From positions 1-64,000 of the forward strand of contig CAJQUN010001157.1 in assembly GCA_907163345.1 (NCBI GenBank): a stretch of DNA of 64,000 nt. Reading direction: 5' to 3'. Source of the stretch: Haberlea rhodopensis (lineage: Eukaryota > Streptophyta > Magnoliopsida > Lamiales > Gesneriaceae). How positions within the stretch are numbered: the stretch's first letter is position 1; the number at the start of each line of letters is the position of its first letter. Of the stretch, positions 10,200 through 21,463 are shown piece after piece. The translations under genes and the position numbers were made by a program. Under the pieces are notes generated by a model. The model made no database searches. It was not told where the DNA came from and saw only the letters and a program-made list of their open reading frames with translations.

Positions 10200-11102
10200 A
10201 TCTATGAAGAATAGATCTATTCTGATGCAAGAGAATCCAGCTCAGAATCAGAGTGAATGAGAGTTCCTTCAGCACATGATTAGAGAAGACCCGTCGGGAT
10301 TTTTCTCTCATACCACTGTTTCTCATAAAACTCTTATGAGGATCATGAAGGAAGAGCCAAAGCTTCAGATGTATGATGGGTTTACAATTGGAGCAATGGA
10401 AAAGTCCATGGATATGATAGGTCTTCGAAGCATGAAGCATCGGATTATCCATAGGGTGACAACATGTGAATTTGCAATCCCGATGGAATTCACGGGAAAC
10501 CAAATCGAGATGCAGTTAATCCCCTACAAAGAAATTCAGGAGATTAAAAACAAGGTCAAAAGAAAAGTTGCTAATACACTCTCATGGATTCATATCGGAG
10601 CCATTAGAGTCATCATCAATGCAACATTCAAGGAAGGAATTGATTCGCCTCTTAACCTGACGATCTTTGACAAGAGAATCCCGAACCTCCAAGATTCTTG
10701 TTTGTGAGCAGTTGCAGGAACTTTGTATACAGAAAGATGGCTTTTAACATCTATCCGAGGATTGCATACAATTTGTACAATCGAGACTTCAACAAGGTTC
10801 TCACTCTTCATCAAGACTTTAAAAGAAGTGATTTGATGAAAGAATGGAACAACCCTTACTCGATAACCTACAAGGTGTCATACGTACTCTCGAATACTCA
10901 TCACTCAGAAGTATTCTTGAGAAAGGAATTCATCGAAATCTCCAGGATCTTCAACGATTTCGCTAAAGTAGTGTTGCCGGATATTATTGATACTCCGACA
11001 ATTGGAGAGATCGACATGAGGATACAAGACCAGCCTTTTCTAAACAGAAGTAGGAGCCTTATGATGAGCCGAGAAGGATGTCTTTCCAACAGGATATGTT
11101 AA
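10200..11102 (+). pseudogene. Pararetroviral movement-protein-like region (copy B)
   Basis: Open blocks 10276-10707 and 10698-11102 are in different frames, joined by a stop (TGA about 10706) that is absent from copy A. The 10580-10780 part shows the 30K-superfamily-like pattern described for copy A (IHIGAIRVIIN, IFDKRIPN). Its place between coat and protease fits a coat-movement polyprotein. Assignment by pattern and order only. Confidence 0.5.
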
Positions 11103-11182
11103 TCAGTAACTATCCCGGGGAAAAATAGAAAGTTGTCTCAAGCCGAATTCAGAAAGTTCATTATGTATTCAAAACAACAGAA

Positions 11183-11963
11183 ATGCTGAAATACCCAGAA
11201 GGCTGGAGAGAAGTGCAGATAATCTTCGACATCACTGAGAAGAACAATATCTTCCCTTGCGATGTCCTATATTATTTGCAACAACATATAGTTGACAAGT
11301 ATCAAGGAAACTTTCATATTTGCCAAATTGATCAAACAATTGAAGGAACTGCAGGTATGATCCCAGAACAGCTCATTCTAGGGATTGAGTTTCTCGAGGA
11401 ACATAAACCTTGGGAAAGATTACAAGATGGAATGGAATTCACGGTGGAAGGAAAGCGATATAGAATTCGATGACCACCAGTCCATTCTCGATATACATCT
11501 CAGTCGTGATGTTATATGAGAAGTACCAGACAAAATATTTTGTGCATACATTGATTCAATAGCTGGACTATGTACTGTCAGGCGAGATATCTTCCCCAAA
11601 GAAGTTGGTGATAAATTACCAGTCATTGCCGGAAGAGACTTTTCCAAACGGATCCTTATTCTTAATGAAGGAATCCAAGGCGCAGAAATCATTATCGGAG
11701 GAGCAGACGGTACCCCATGGTGTAAAGTCAAAACTCCACCTATTTATTTCCATGATACATGAGCTGATATGCTGCTAGGAAACAATTTCCTACAGACATT
11801 CAAGCGGTTCACTCAAGAAAATGAGACAATGAGACTTATTTTCACAACCCTTTGTGATCATAAGATTATTATGCAACGACTATGGGAGGCGTTTCACAGA
11901 AAATTCCCATTAGTTTTTGTAGCTAGCGTGGTGATGAAGGAAGACTTCGACATCCAAAGATGA
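11183..11963 (+). pseudogene. Pararetroviral aspartic protease region (copy B)
   Basis: Contains the open blocks 11183-11473 and 11769-11963. The protease signature follows YID at about 11552: Asp-Ser-Ile-Ala, so the catalytic glycine of the D-S/T-G motif is replaced. Copy A keeps Asp-Ser-Gly-Ala at this place. Stops before and after show that it is inactive. Confidence 0.6.
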
Positions 11964-12960
11964 AGGATCAGCGAATATGTGGCAATGCAATTCTTCAACT
12001 TAGACAACAAGGAACTGGTCAAAAGCGAAAAATGACTTTTGATGGTATAAATATAATGTCATTCAGGGAACAGAATGAAGAGGTGGATGAAGATGAAGAA
12101 GAAGTTAATCTCGACATCCCACTGTTACTGAAAAAAACATTACATGAGGAAGCCATGCAACCTGATGCTACCTTCGAAGAGCATATTACTCCCGAGGAAG
12201 TAAAAAGGAAGATACAGAGGAACTACAATGAAGATCATCTAGCATGGTGGGATAGAAACGAGCTTAAAGCATCTTTGAAAGTAAAAACTGGCAGAGAGTA
12301 TAAGTTCGTAAGGTACAAACCGAGCCCAATGAACCAGAAAGATCGGAAAGATATGCAGATGATACTTAAGGAACATCTTGACCTTAAGTTAATCTCAGCA
12401 TGTGTTTCTCCATACAGCAGTCCAGGATTTCTCCTACGGAATCATTGAGAAATTAAAAGAGGAAAACCAAGATTGGTGAACAATTACAAAGGCATCAACG
12501 AGATCTTGGAATTCGATGGATATTATATCCCAAGCAGAGAACATTTGGTAAATAGCATCAAGAATGCCAAAGTGTTTTCTAAGTTCGATTGTAAATCTGG
12601 ATTCTACCGTATTAAGATGGAGGAAGCAAGCAAAAGGTTCACAGCCTTCTCCACACCACAGGGACACTACATCAGGAATGTCATGCCAAGGGTTTGGCAA
12701 ATGCTCCACAGATATATCAAATGAAAATTGACAATCTTTTAAAGATTACTTCAGCTTCATGTTCGTGTACACTGAAGATATCCTCATTGCGTCAAAAAAC
12801 ATGAAAGAACATCTTAAACATTTTGAAATCTTTTCAGATGTTTGTTACAAAGAAGGATTAGTCAGTTATTGCAACAAGACAGATCGAATTCCTTGGAATT
12901 GAGATCGACGAATCTAGAATCATCTTGCATAATCATATTGTTGAGAAAAATCAAGGATAT
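11960..12960 (+). pseudogene. Pararetroviral reverse transcriptase region (copy B), active site altered
   Basis: The open block 11960-12448 (162 codons) is an acidic linker (EEVDEDEEEVNLD) followed by the RT fingers start (YKPSPMNQKDRKDMQ, then SPYSSPGFL). A stop at 12448 is followed by 12473-12724, which carries KFDCKSGFYRIKMEEASKRF and TAFSTPQGHY, the RT palm motifs of Caulimoviridae. The YxDD box at about 12770-12782 reads Tyr-Thr-Glu-Asp, with the first catalytic Asp replaced. It is preceded by a frameshift. Confidence 0.75.
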
Positions 12961-13039
12961 CCAGATGACTTCAAGGATTTAAAGCAACTTCAGAGTTTTC
13001 TGGGAGTTGTTAATTTTGCTGGAATGTTCATCAATAATC

Positions 13040-13520
13040 TAACAAAACCACATGAAGGTGTTCAGTCCATTACTAAAAAAAGGAGATAGTGTCAAACATC
13101 TTAAAGAAGTTTGTAGGCAACTACCAAAGCTTGCAATCCCAAACGACGAGGATGAACTGATATTATATACCGATGCCAGTGATCATTGGTGGACTGCAGT
13201 ACTTATGAAAGCCACACCTGATGGAGAAGTGCCATGCAGATATTGCAGCGGTCTATTTGACAGCAGCGAAGTTATTAGATGGCACATCAACGAGAATGAA
13301 TTCTTTGCAGTTCGAAAGGCTTTCAAGAAATGACCACTTTTCTACTTGCAAATAAATTTATCTTGAAAATAAATAATACGAATGTAATGGACTTTTAAAA
13401 AAATGAATTGAATCAAAACCAGAAAAGGCTAGACTTTTAAGATGGCAAGCTGAATGTCAATATTATGGTTATGATATTGTCATTGTGAAATCTGATAAAA
13501 ATATTCTTGCAGATTTGTTA
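13040..13520 (+). pseudogene. Pararetroviral RNase H region (copy B)
   Basis: The open block 13052-13333 includes YTDASDHWW, the first RNase H carboxylate motif. It continues with CRYCSGLFDSSE and then INENEFFAVRKAFKK, matching the layout of Caulimoviridae RNase H. A stop at 13333 is followed by a frame with Asp-bearing sequence near 13480-13520, where homology ends. Confidence 0.7.
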
Positions 13521-13527
13521 CCGATAG

Positions 13528-14421
13528 ATGGAAGCGAGTGAAGCCCATTCCATCATAACGAGATCAAAGCACCTCAGAGAAAACCTGGAGGAGCTTGACA
13601 AGCAGATCAACGGCCTGGTGATTAACTCTCAGGTCACGGGTCAAGTACAAGAAATGGATCTCACGAAGACCCAACAGGCTATGAGGGCTACCATGCAGGC
13701 TCACACATGTTTATGGGTCAGACTTTATATTCCCCTCCGACGGGTTGCTTCAGGAGTCAAGCTAAAGTCGTGTTTCAGATAACCGGGCACATCAACCGGC
13801 GTGGGGAATTATAAATGTCCATAGATAAACTAACTCATGGCTTCTGGGTAACGAGAGTTCTTTATCTTTTGAGTTGTTCTGTCGGACTAGTCTCTTTCTA
13901 TACACGCAATTTCTTGATCAGGAATGCAATCGACGTTCGGTTCGATAACAAGAATCATGATAGAAGGGGGATCGACCGTTAATCTCCTACCTTGGCCACT
14001 ACGAGTCCTATTATTGATCCTTTCGGGGAAGATACAAAAGGAAAAATTGATTCCCATGAATCAAGGATATCTGAAAAATCAAGCCAACACACCACCTCAG
14101 GGGTTAAAGAGGGAGAGATTAATCTTAGGCCAACGGCAGGCAAGTCTAAGGTTAATACTAACGAGATTAAAGTTTCCCCAACTCCCCTTTGCAAGATATC
14201 AAAAAAACATGGGAGAAACTCTATACAAGAGTGGGTGTGATTCCTGGAAAAATAACTGCAGACTGGTTAGGAAAATACCCAAAATGTGGATGCATCCTGG
14301 TGTCAAACCAGAAAGTGTCCGTGAGTGGTTTGATTTTGGCTGCCTAACCCCAGTCTTTACCACAGCATCAAGTTTTTCGGAAATCATAAAATTACCGGAT
14401 TGGATCTACGAAGGGGTGTAA
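13528..14421 (+). pseudogene. Ty3/gypsy gag-protease remnant
   Basis: Two open blocks. 13528-13782 starts EASEAHSIITRSKHLRENLEEL, a phrase like the end of a gypsy gag. 13924-14421 begins with IMIEGGSTVNLLP, the protease signature of plant gypsy elements, in which the usual catalytic Asp is Glu (codon 13963-13965). The reading frame then shifts (13992-14240 continues in another frame). No RT, integrase or LTR is visible nearby, so this is a fragment abutting pararetrovirus copy B. The clade could be Tat/Athila, but that is a guess. Confidence 0.5.
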
Positions 14422-14658
14422 GACTCATGGCAAAATAATCATACACTTGGACGAGGAGATGCTTTGGAGCTAAAATTCTTAACTGCAGCCCCTGAAATTA
14501 TATTCCAATAACTGAAACATATGATTATATTATGTTCGTTAAATTATCTACAAAAATAAAACTTGCCGTGATTTGCATATAAATCTATATGTGCATAGGT
14601 CTTTTTTCTCCCCCGAACCCTAAATTTAGTTCATTCTCGTCTCTCTTTCATCAGGTAA
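14422..14658. other. Spacer and former 5' region of the bHLH pseudogene
   Basis: AT-rich to 14600, then a C/T-rich stretch (ctttttctcccccg... ctctctttcatcag) ending directly before the ATG at 14659, as expected for a 5' untranslated leader. No other feature seen. Confidence 0.4.
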
Positions 14659-16404
14659 ATGGCGTGTCGGCCGCAGGGGTTTAAACGAACTGAATCGAGC
14701 AGAATATGCAGAAAAATTTAAGGTTCGAATTCGGCTCGAAATAGTTATATTCGAGCTCGAGTTCGATTCGAAATTCGAATAGTTTCAAAAATTTGGATCG
14801 AGTTCGGTCGAATCAGAGTTCGAGTTCGAGTTCGGCTCGAAAAGGTTCGAACATGTTCGCAAGCTATCCGAATTATTGCTCGAAAATAAATACCCGAAAG
14901 GTTCGAAATATATTTATTTAATATATAATTATATTATATTAATAAAATATTAAAGTTTGCGAGCGGCTCGCGAACTATCGAACAAAGTAATTTGGGCTCG
15001 AGTTCGGCTCGAAAGTAAGTTCGAACATGTTCGAGTTAGACTCGAATTCGAGAATTTCGAATTCGAATCAAATATTTATTGAGCCGGCTCGAAAAGTTCG
15101 TGAACATGTTCGATTCGTTTACACCCCTAGTCGGCCGGAGGAAAAACCCTCGAATTGGGTGTTTGATTACTCATTGCTGGAAGATATTCTAGTCGCTGGC
15201 GGCGATCTGCTTTCTTATGACTCAAATTTCCAGTGGGCCCAACCCCCCGATACTTCGCACCCTCTAACTTCTTTCAGGCGAGTCCCTCATTTTTATTCAC
15301 TGTGTTTTGTGAATTGTATTTGTAAGGCCATGTTTTTATAGGTTGATGAAAATGCTTCTACTTATTTCCTGTCCTTTAATCTGATATCCAGGTACAGCTT
15401 CTGCATTGCTGGGTAAACTTGTGCGCTTGCTTCAGTGTGTAATTTCACAACTGCTTTGGAATCTAGATTGCAATGAGGAGTTTGGCTCTAGAAAGAGGTG
15501 TATGTAGCACACCTGAAATTAATTTACTTATTTTTTATGCTTGAACTCATGTTTCAATGTCTGCGTTCCTCATGCACAATCCATTGGAGAGTTTATTTTT
15601 CTCTTGACATTTGATTCCCACAGCAATTAATGAAATTCCACTATGTGTGATATTCATTGATTCTTGCTCACATCTTCAAAAATTTGCGTTGTATTCATGT
15701 CCTGTAGAAATGCAATCAATTTTCATGTAGGACTAGGTTGGGAGCATGTGGTGCGCCTGATTCCAAAGCCTACAAGGAGAAAATGTGGCAAGATAAAAGC
15801 TGAATGACGGGAAAGCTCCTTTTTGTCTGATATCTATGTGTTTGTCCTAGGATGCCGACAAACACGCTTTAATATTGGATTTTGTTTAATCTCAAGATTC
15901 CAAGAACTAAGTTCTATCATAGAACCTGGGATGCCACCTAATATCGAATGATGCTGCTAACATGGTGACTCAACTGAGAAAATAAGCCCAGAGGCTACAA
16001 GCATCATTAATAAATCACAGGAGAATATTAAAGAATTCATTTTGATCTCCTTTGGACAGTAATTTGCTAAAAGATTTTATATCCAAGTATTATCAATACA
16101 TCTAACTTAAGTGTATTTGTTTATGCTATGGCTGGTGGTGTGTAATTCAAAACTTGTAGGTGGAGAAAAATGAAATAAGAGACGAGAAAACGAAGCTTAA
16201 AGCAGAGAGAGAAACTTGAGCAGCAACTGAAAGCCTTGAAGCCTCCACCTGGCTTTCTACCCGCATCTCCCTCCAATTCCTCCCCCACAGGTTATCGGTA
16301 GCAAATTGGTGCCGTTTGTCGCCCTGGAATTCCCATGTGGCAACTTATGCCACCCACTGATTTCGATACTTCAGAGGATCACTCTCCGCCCCTCAGTTGC
16401 ATGA
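14659..16404 (+). pseudogene. bHLH transcription factor pseudogene (ILR3/bHLH104-like, subgroup IVc)
   Basis: Remains of a multi-exon gene for an iron-homeostasis-type bHLH protein. Exon 1 starts ATG GCG TGT CGG and is interrupted by a hAT MITE. It resumes at 15131 with PEEKPSNWVFDYSLLEDI, the N-terminal motif of this subgroup. A decayed basic region (APDSKAYKEKM, about 15751-15785) runs into a stop. A zipper scrap (NMVTQLRK then stop) lies at about 15959-15985. The C-terminal exon begins after a TTGTAG acceptor at 16160 (VEKNEIRDEKTKLKAERE), then shifts frame into KLEQQLKALKPPPGFLP. It ends with MWQLMPPTDFDTSEDH and, after a further one-base shift, LRPSVA and stop at 16404, the family's C-terminal signature. 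With at least four disabling changes and most of the bHLH domain unreadable, it cannot encode a working factor. Confidence 0.8.
14674..15129. mobile_element. hAT-type MITE inserted in bHLH exon 1 (456 bp)
   Basis: Flanked by a perfect 8-base target duplication GTCGGCCG (14666-14673 and 15130-15137). The left end reads CAGGGGTTTAAACGAA; the right end reverse-complemented reads TAGGGGTGTAAACGAA, a hAT-type terminal inverted repeat. The interior is rich in TTCGA-containing repeats (GGCTCGAA, GAGTTCGA) and has no transposase. Removing the insert with one duplication restores continuity of the flanking exon, showing that it landed in coding sequence. Confidence 0.9.
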
Positions 16405-17010
16405 CACAGTAAACATTTCGTCGGTCTTCTTTTAGTTTCTGAGGCTAGGGGAGAAATAACGATATTCTTTGAGAGAACTTCAACTTGCTGCTGGAGTGCC
16501 TCCATCCATGAAATGGTAATTCTTCGCTTACTAACTGTATATGCGTCCACTCTTCTATTGAGGTTGTAATGAGGAAATTTTGCCCATGTTTGGTATTCAT
16601 GGCTAATGATTTTTAGTTGTTTCATAATTATCGGGCATTTAGTTTGTAGCTGTTTCCTCCATGTCGATTGTCGGCAGTAATTAAATGTTTTGTGTATGTT
16701 ACTCCCTCCTAGTTTCGTGATTTAACTTGCAGAACAGTATATGAAGCTTGCTTCCTGATATTTCTTATGAAGTTTGGGTTCCTTTCCAACCCATTGGAAC
16801 CTAATATTTAGCACTGGATACATAATGGACAAGTGCCAACCTAGAAATTAAATAGAGTGGGGCGAAATGTGGTGTGACGTACAACTTGAACCATGACAGA
16901 GTGACAAAAACCAAGTGCTAGTGTTATTCTTGAGCCAAGGCTTCATGTATCACAACAGAGTGATACAAACTGACCGCTAGTGTTCTTGGGCCGAGCCTAG
17001 AAGTCACAAT
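16405..17010. other. Spacer between bHLH pseudogene and TauE gene, with a short tandem duplication
   Basis: Former 3' region of the bHLH gene followed by non-coding DNA. 16890-16948 and 16950-17005 are imperfect copies of one approximately 58-base unit (acagagtgacaaaa...gctagtgtt...ttgagcc). This is also the 3' flank of the convergent minus-strand gene. Confidence 0.4.
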
Positions 17011-19784
17011 TTAACATGGTGGCTTGAATCCCATGTTTTTCCCACTACTAAAGTCCCTCCAGATATCCATAGCCCCAAAACAAGTTATCAGAATAGTACT
17101 CAAAGCCATCACCGTCCCAACTGAGAACACGATAAGGGAAGCCCTCCCGTGTTTTTTTATAGCCCTTTGTACTAAGTTCAATCCAACTATCGAGGCGACA
17201 AAACAGACGATTGCATAGGTTAGAGCACCGTGTAGATCTTCCATACCCAACAATAAGTATTGAATAGCAGACATGGTCGAGGAGAAGAACACCATAAATG
17301 AACATGTTGCTGCTGTAACCTGAGATACACGATACACGTTTGAGTTAGGTACTTGAAACCCAGAAACTGATAGTTAGAAAATGATAGAAACAAGGCTTAC
17401 TTCAGGTACCATTCCTAATTGGAGAAGAAACGGACTTATAAGCATCCCACCTCCAATTCCAAAAAATCCACCAAGAGCCCCTGCAAGTAGTGCCATTACA
17501 GGGAACAGCAGCTTATGGGACGAACATGGATTGATTTCACCTCCATCATCCTTGATAGAGAAACGGATTTGGTTTTAGTTTTTCTAAGAAATGCAGATGA
17601 AATATCAAGAAATGAATGTTCTCTTAAGCACCTGAGGTGTGGAAGGAGAATTCAGACCATCTCGACGGTACAGTATCCATGCAGTGAATGTAACAGCAAG
17701 AGGAATTTGAATCGACGAGATGATCCAGTATACCCTTCCACAAGCCTGGATATGGATAATACCCTGCAAGTTTTGACAGGAATCACATGGTTGTGTAATA
17801 TAGGCGCATTTTCCTTGTATTCCTTTGAACCACCACGAAATCAATTATGGTACGAAATAAACTAAGTGCACGAATACTGCTTCTTTTCATTACCAATGAT
17901 GATTTGCTTCTCCCATCAAATAAGAAAGAATTTCAAGGAATGAACAGTTGAGTTGTTAAATTGCATTTACTACATTGAAATTTCGGAATCTATAAAAATA
18001 TGAAGAAAAAAAAACACATGACACATATTCATACGACATTGGCCTATACAACTTGAACATAAGGTTCCCTGGACTTAATTTGTGAAAGCAAAAATCCTAA
18101 GGCGCAGGTCTATATTTATAATTATTATTCAAACAGAAAGTGTATCAGCCATTTTAATATTATTAATTAATTTTCTGTGGCTCGAGATCGATTCAAAGAA
18201 ATACAATATGCATTTGATTCTGCCTCTAATATTGTTTGGCGTTATATACTGCCAGATTCTTACTGATCTGTAATTATGAAATATTATTGGCTATTTCATA
18301 GACACTAAGGTTGCTTAATGGGCCGGGTCAATCCAAACCTAGCCCAAAACCAGACCAGTTAGCCCAGTTTGGAATCGAAGGGCTAATTGGTTCCAAATCT
18401 GTAGGATACCGGGCCTACCAATCCGATTCCAGGCTGAACCGGAACCGAATCCATTATTTTTTTAAGAAAAAAATTTATTCTAAAATATATTCGAAATTTC
18501 GAAAGAAAAAACGATTCGAAAAAATCGGTTTCGGGTTGGAACCGATCCAATCCAGAACCGGAATTAGATCCGATTCGATAACTGGATCGGACCGGTTTCG
18601 AGATTATCGGATCTGAAACCGATCGATTCCAGACCAATCCTAAACCGGATCAACCCGTTAACCACCCCTGTGAGTACTATAATTCTTGGATGAAGTAGAT
18701 AGATACTACCCCTATCAGACATGTTGCAGAACATATTCTTAAATAAATGAAAAGAGGAAAGAAAAGCAAAAGTGGACCAAAATATATTTTTTAGTATATT
18801 TAATTTTATATAGAGTATAATTATTTTGGGAGATATTTCTATGGATGTTTTCTTTCATAAACTTAAAGACCCGAAAATAATTACTCTTCCGCGCTCCCCT
18901 AATAATATAATAACAATAATATAAGTTATTTTATTTTATTAGATTATAATATGATATATAATCATATTATATTCAAATGATTAAAGAGAACAATGACGTA
19001 CTTGTCCATAGCGGTTTCCTCGAATAAGATACAACATCAGGAACGAAAACCAGATGATAACCAGGAAACCAAGCTTCATCCATGGCATCCTCAATCTCCC
19101 TTTGTTCAATTCTTCACTCAACAAGGGGACTTTTTTACTTCTGCCGTCGCCATCATCCTCCCCATTTCTAAATTCCAGGCACCCATTTCTCCTACCCCCT
19201 TCCGATTCCGATTTCCAGTAGAAAACCCCCGACCTGCATGTTTTGAAGGTGGAGAAAGCGAGAAAAGTGGCAAAAAGTATGGTGATTAGCCACTTTGGGA
19301 ACACCTGATTGCAGATTACACCAAAACTCACTCCCAGTAACATGCATGGCTCTGATAACAGAGCAATGTCAAAATTTAGCATACGTTTTCCGGATAATAT
19401 TTGACCGGCGATGTTGGCGGTGGATCCTCCTGTGACCATGAAAGACGAAAAGCTGGAAGCGGTTTTGAGGTCTAACCCCGCGACGATAGTCAAGATTGGT
19501 ATGAACAAGCCGCCTCCGCCAATCCCTCCGGCGCTGGAAATAACGGCAGCCAAGAAGGAAAGAATTCCAGCTAACACGAATGGAAAAGTTGGTTTCAGGG
19601 TGATGTGTGGTGAATGTGCTCCTACTTGTTGAATCTTCGAACGTGGGGCAGTTGTGTTGGGACTTTGGGGGGAAATGGGTTTTTCTGAAATGGTTTCGAT
19701 TCGATTTGCTGTTGCATGGAAACTATCGAAGGTTGTGGAGAAGATGAGAAGAAGAAAGAGAGATTTGAGGAATTTGGGCTTCAT
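17011..19784 (-). CDS. Sulfite exporter TauE/SafE family membrane protein, four exons
   Basis: Exons 19784-19002, 17763-17632, 17550-17401 and 17319-17011 (minus), all phase 0 with GT/AG borders, give 457 residues, in the normal range for plant TauE/SafE proteins. The N-terminus is a signal peptide (MKPKFLKSLFLLLIFSTTF, cleaved near residue 26). The first TauE repeat follows: a membrane helix and the glycine-rich GGIGGGGLFIPI (residues 86-97), then DLKTASSFSSFMVTGGS. A hydrophilic loop (about 190-240) precedes a helix near 250. Exon 3 holds the second repeat's glycine motif GGFFGIGGGMLISPF, and exon 4 the last helices and a short tail ending FKPPC. The family moves sulfur-containing or other organic anions; the substrate here is unknown. 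Intron 1 (about 1.24 kb) contains a MITE-like repeat. No frame damage seen. Confidence 0.88.
18310..18669. mobile_element. MITE-like inverted repeat element in TauE intron 1
   Basis: The left end (GGTTGCTTAATGGGCCGGGTC) and the right end reverse-complemented (CAGGGGTGGTTAACGGGTTG) are imperfect inverted repeats. The interior is built of GGTTTCG/CCGATCC-type words on both strands, giving strong self-complementarity. No ORF for a transposase and no clean target duplication. Probably a diverged hAT-type MITE. Confidence 0.5.
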
Positions 19785-21463
19785 TTTTCTTGGAGTTTCT
19801 CTCTACAATGATTCGTGTTTTTTAGCAGATGATAACTGACTAGTCCTTTTTAAGTCTTTAAATTAAATATATTATTCATTATTCATACATGAAAGGTGGT
19901 GAATTATATTAAATTAGGTTTATCTGGCATAGAAAAATATCCTAGATTTTTTCACGATAAGTAGACATCGTTAAATTACCATATTAATTGCACAATAAAC
20001 ATATTTACAACATCGTAACTGAGTCAAGACTTGTCTAGTTAAAGATAATTTGTATTAGTAATGAAGTTACCCTAAGAATTTATTTTTGTAACTGAGCCAC
20101 GAAATGACGAGCCTTTTCACTGCGACGTGACTTAGTAGATCCTCGGTTCAACTTTTATACATTCAATCTTACAAACAACAACAGATATAAATATATACAT
20201 ACATACATATTTATCTATCTTGATCTTTTAAACACTTGGTTCATATAAGTATCTTCCGGTAGATTCTTTGGGTGATCATACGACAATTTGGTTTGGATTT
20301 AGCAATTTCCACCGTGTCATCGTCAGTTGCGGTTAAAAAGAATGCGTTACGAATGAATTAAAAATTGAATGCAAATTAAGCATGACAAAATTCTTGAAGC
20401 AAGTAAGACGCAGCTCGATTAAGAATTTTTACACCGATGAAAAAAATTGAAGTATTCAAATCAAATATCTTTAAAGGTCGGGTCGGGTCGCATATCTTAT
20501 TTAAAATTTCTATGATATTTTATTAAATTAAATATTTTAATGCAATGGTGAATACAATTCCCTAGCATTGACACACATTAAGCAACATCTAAAAATCAAT
20601 AGATCGATCCATGTCCCCTCAAACCATTCAACCTAAGGTATGGGCGAGTAAGGTAACTACCTTCCAATATATCTGAAGGTACAAAATAGAAAGACAAGAA
20701 ACATAAAGGGATAAATGACGAACAACCGAGCAAGCTCTCGGAGATATGATTTAGCCACATCACATATGGATAATTTCATCTCACATTAGTGGGTAATTTT
20801 AATACCCTTATGCTATGTCAAATAATCCAACTGGATATATGTGATCCGTATTTTATAGTGAACCTCCCGTATCCAAATCAAATTTGGATTATTTGATGTA
20901 ATGACGAGGATCACGATATAATTTGGCTTTAGATCAAGGGTAACTCACTTAAAATCCTTCTACCCAAACATAATTTTAACATTCATCCATATATCAAATA
21001 TTCTTTATTTAAACTCACAACTCCCTATCAACCTCAAAAGACATAAAAGCCCTTACTTTAATTGCATAAAACTCCTTAAAACTTTTAAGATTATTACAAA
21101 AACACCCAAATCTAATTTTTGCTAATAAACAACTCCTAATAAGGGTACGTAAATGCAGGGGCCTTAATGAACATGGGATCCTTCAGTTTCTGTCATCTTG
21201 AGAGAACCCAAGAGCATAATTTTGCAAAGGACTCACTTCATGATGAATTTTTTAGCCCTAAAATTCCCTTATACAAAGAACAAGTGAAAATAATAGGCCA
21301 ATCATGCTTCTGTATTACAATAAAATTTTAACAAAATAAAATATACCATTGTTACCATAACACCGGGTGAGGTGGGTTGCAAAGCCACGAGTCGGAAAAT
21401 TACTGTCCCCAAACTGTTTTACGAATGGCTCATCAACATCCAACATCAGCCTCAGAGGCGAGG
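19785..21463. other. Intergenic DNA upstream of the TauE gene
   Basis: AT-rich, without a convincing coding region or terminal repeats. It presumably contains the TauE promoter in its first few hundred bases, but I could not fix a TATA box with confidence. 20700-21130 is unremarkable low-copy-looking sequence. Confidence 0.4.

Larger units (their letters stand above)
8084..13527 (+). mobile_element. Endogenous pararetrovirus copy B (Caulimoviridae-like), decayed
   Basis: Starts at a degenerate primer site (TTGATATCAGAGTC, 8084-8097). It runs through coiled-coil, coat/zinc-knuckle, movement, protease, reverse transcriptase and RNase H regions in that order, about 5.4 kb of a genome expected to be 7-8 kb. 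It is the inverted homologue of copy A; the overlapping part is similar throughout with scattered substitutions and small indels. Stops and frameshifts break every domain and the catalytic motifs are damaged. The 3' end after RNase H, including any promoter region, is missing. It ends near 13520, where gypsy-like sequence begins. Confidence 0.85.

Noticed and set aside
1..13527. One long palindromic insertion made of copies A and B
   Set aside because: The copies are separated by an intact gene and carry mostly independent stops, so they are more likely separate insertions or a segmental duplication than the arms of one palindrome.
13528..13782. Continuation of pararetrovirus copy B into the 13528 frame
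   Set aside because: The wording changes to gypsy-type TRSKxLRE, and a gypsy protease signature follows within 400 bases.
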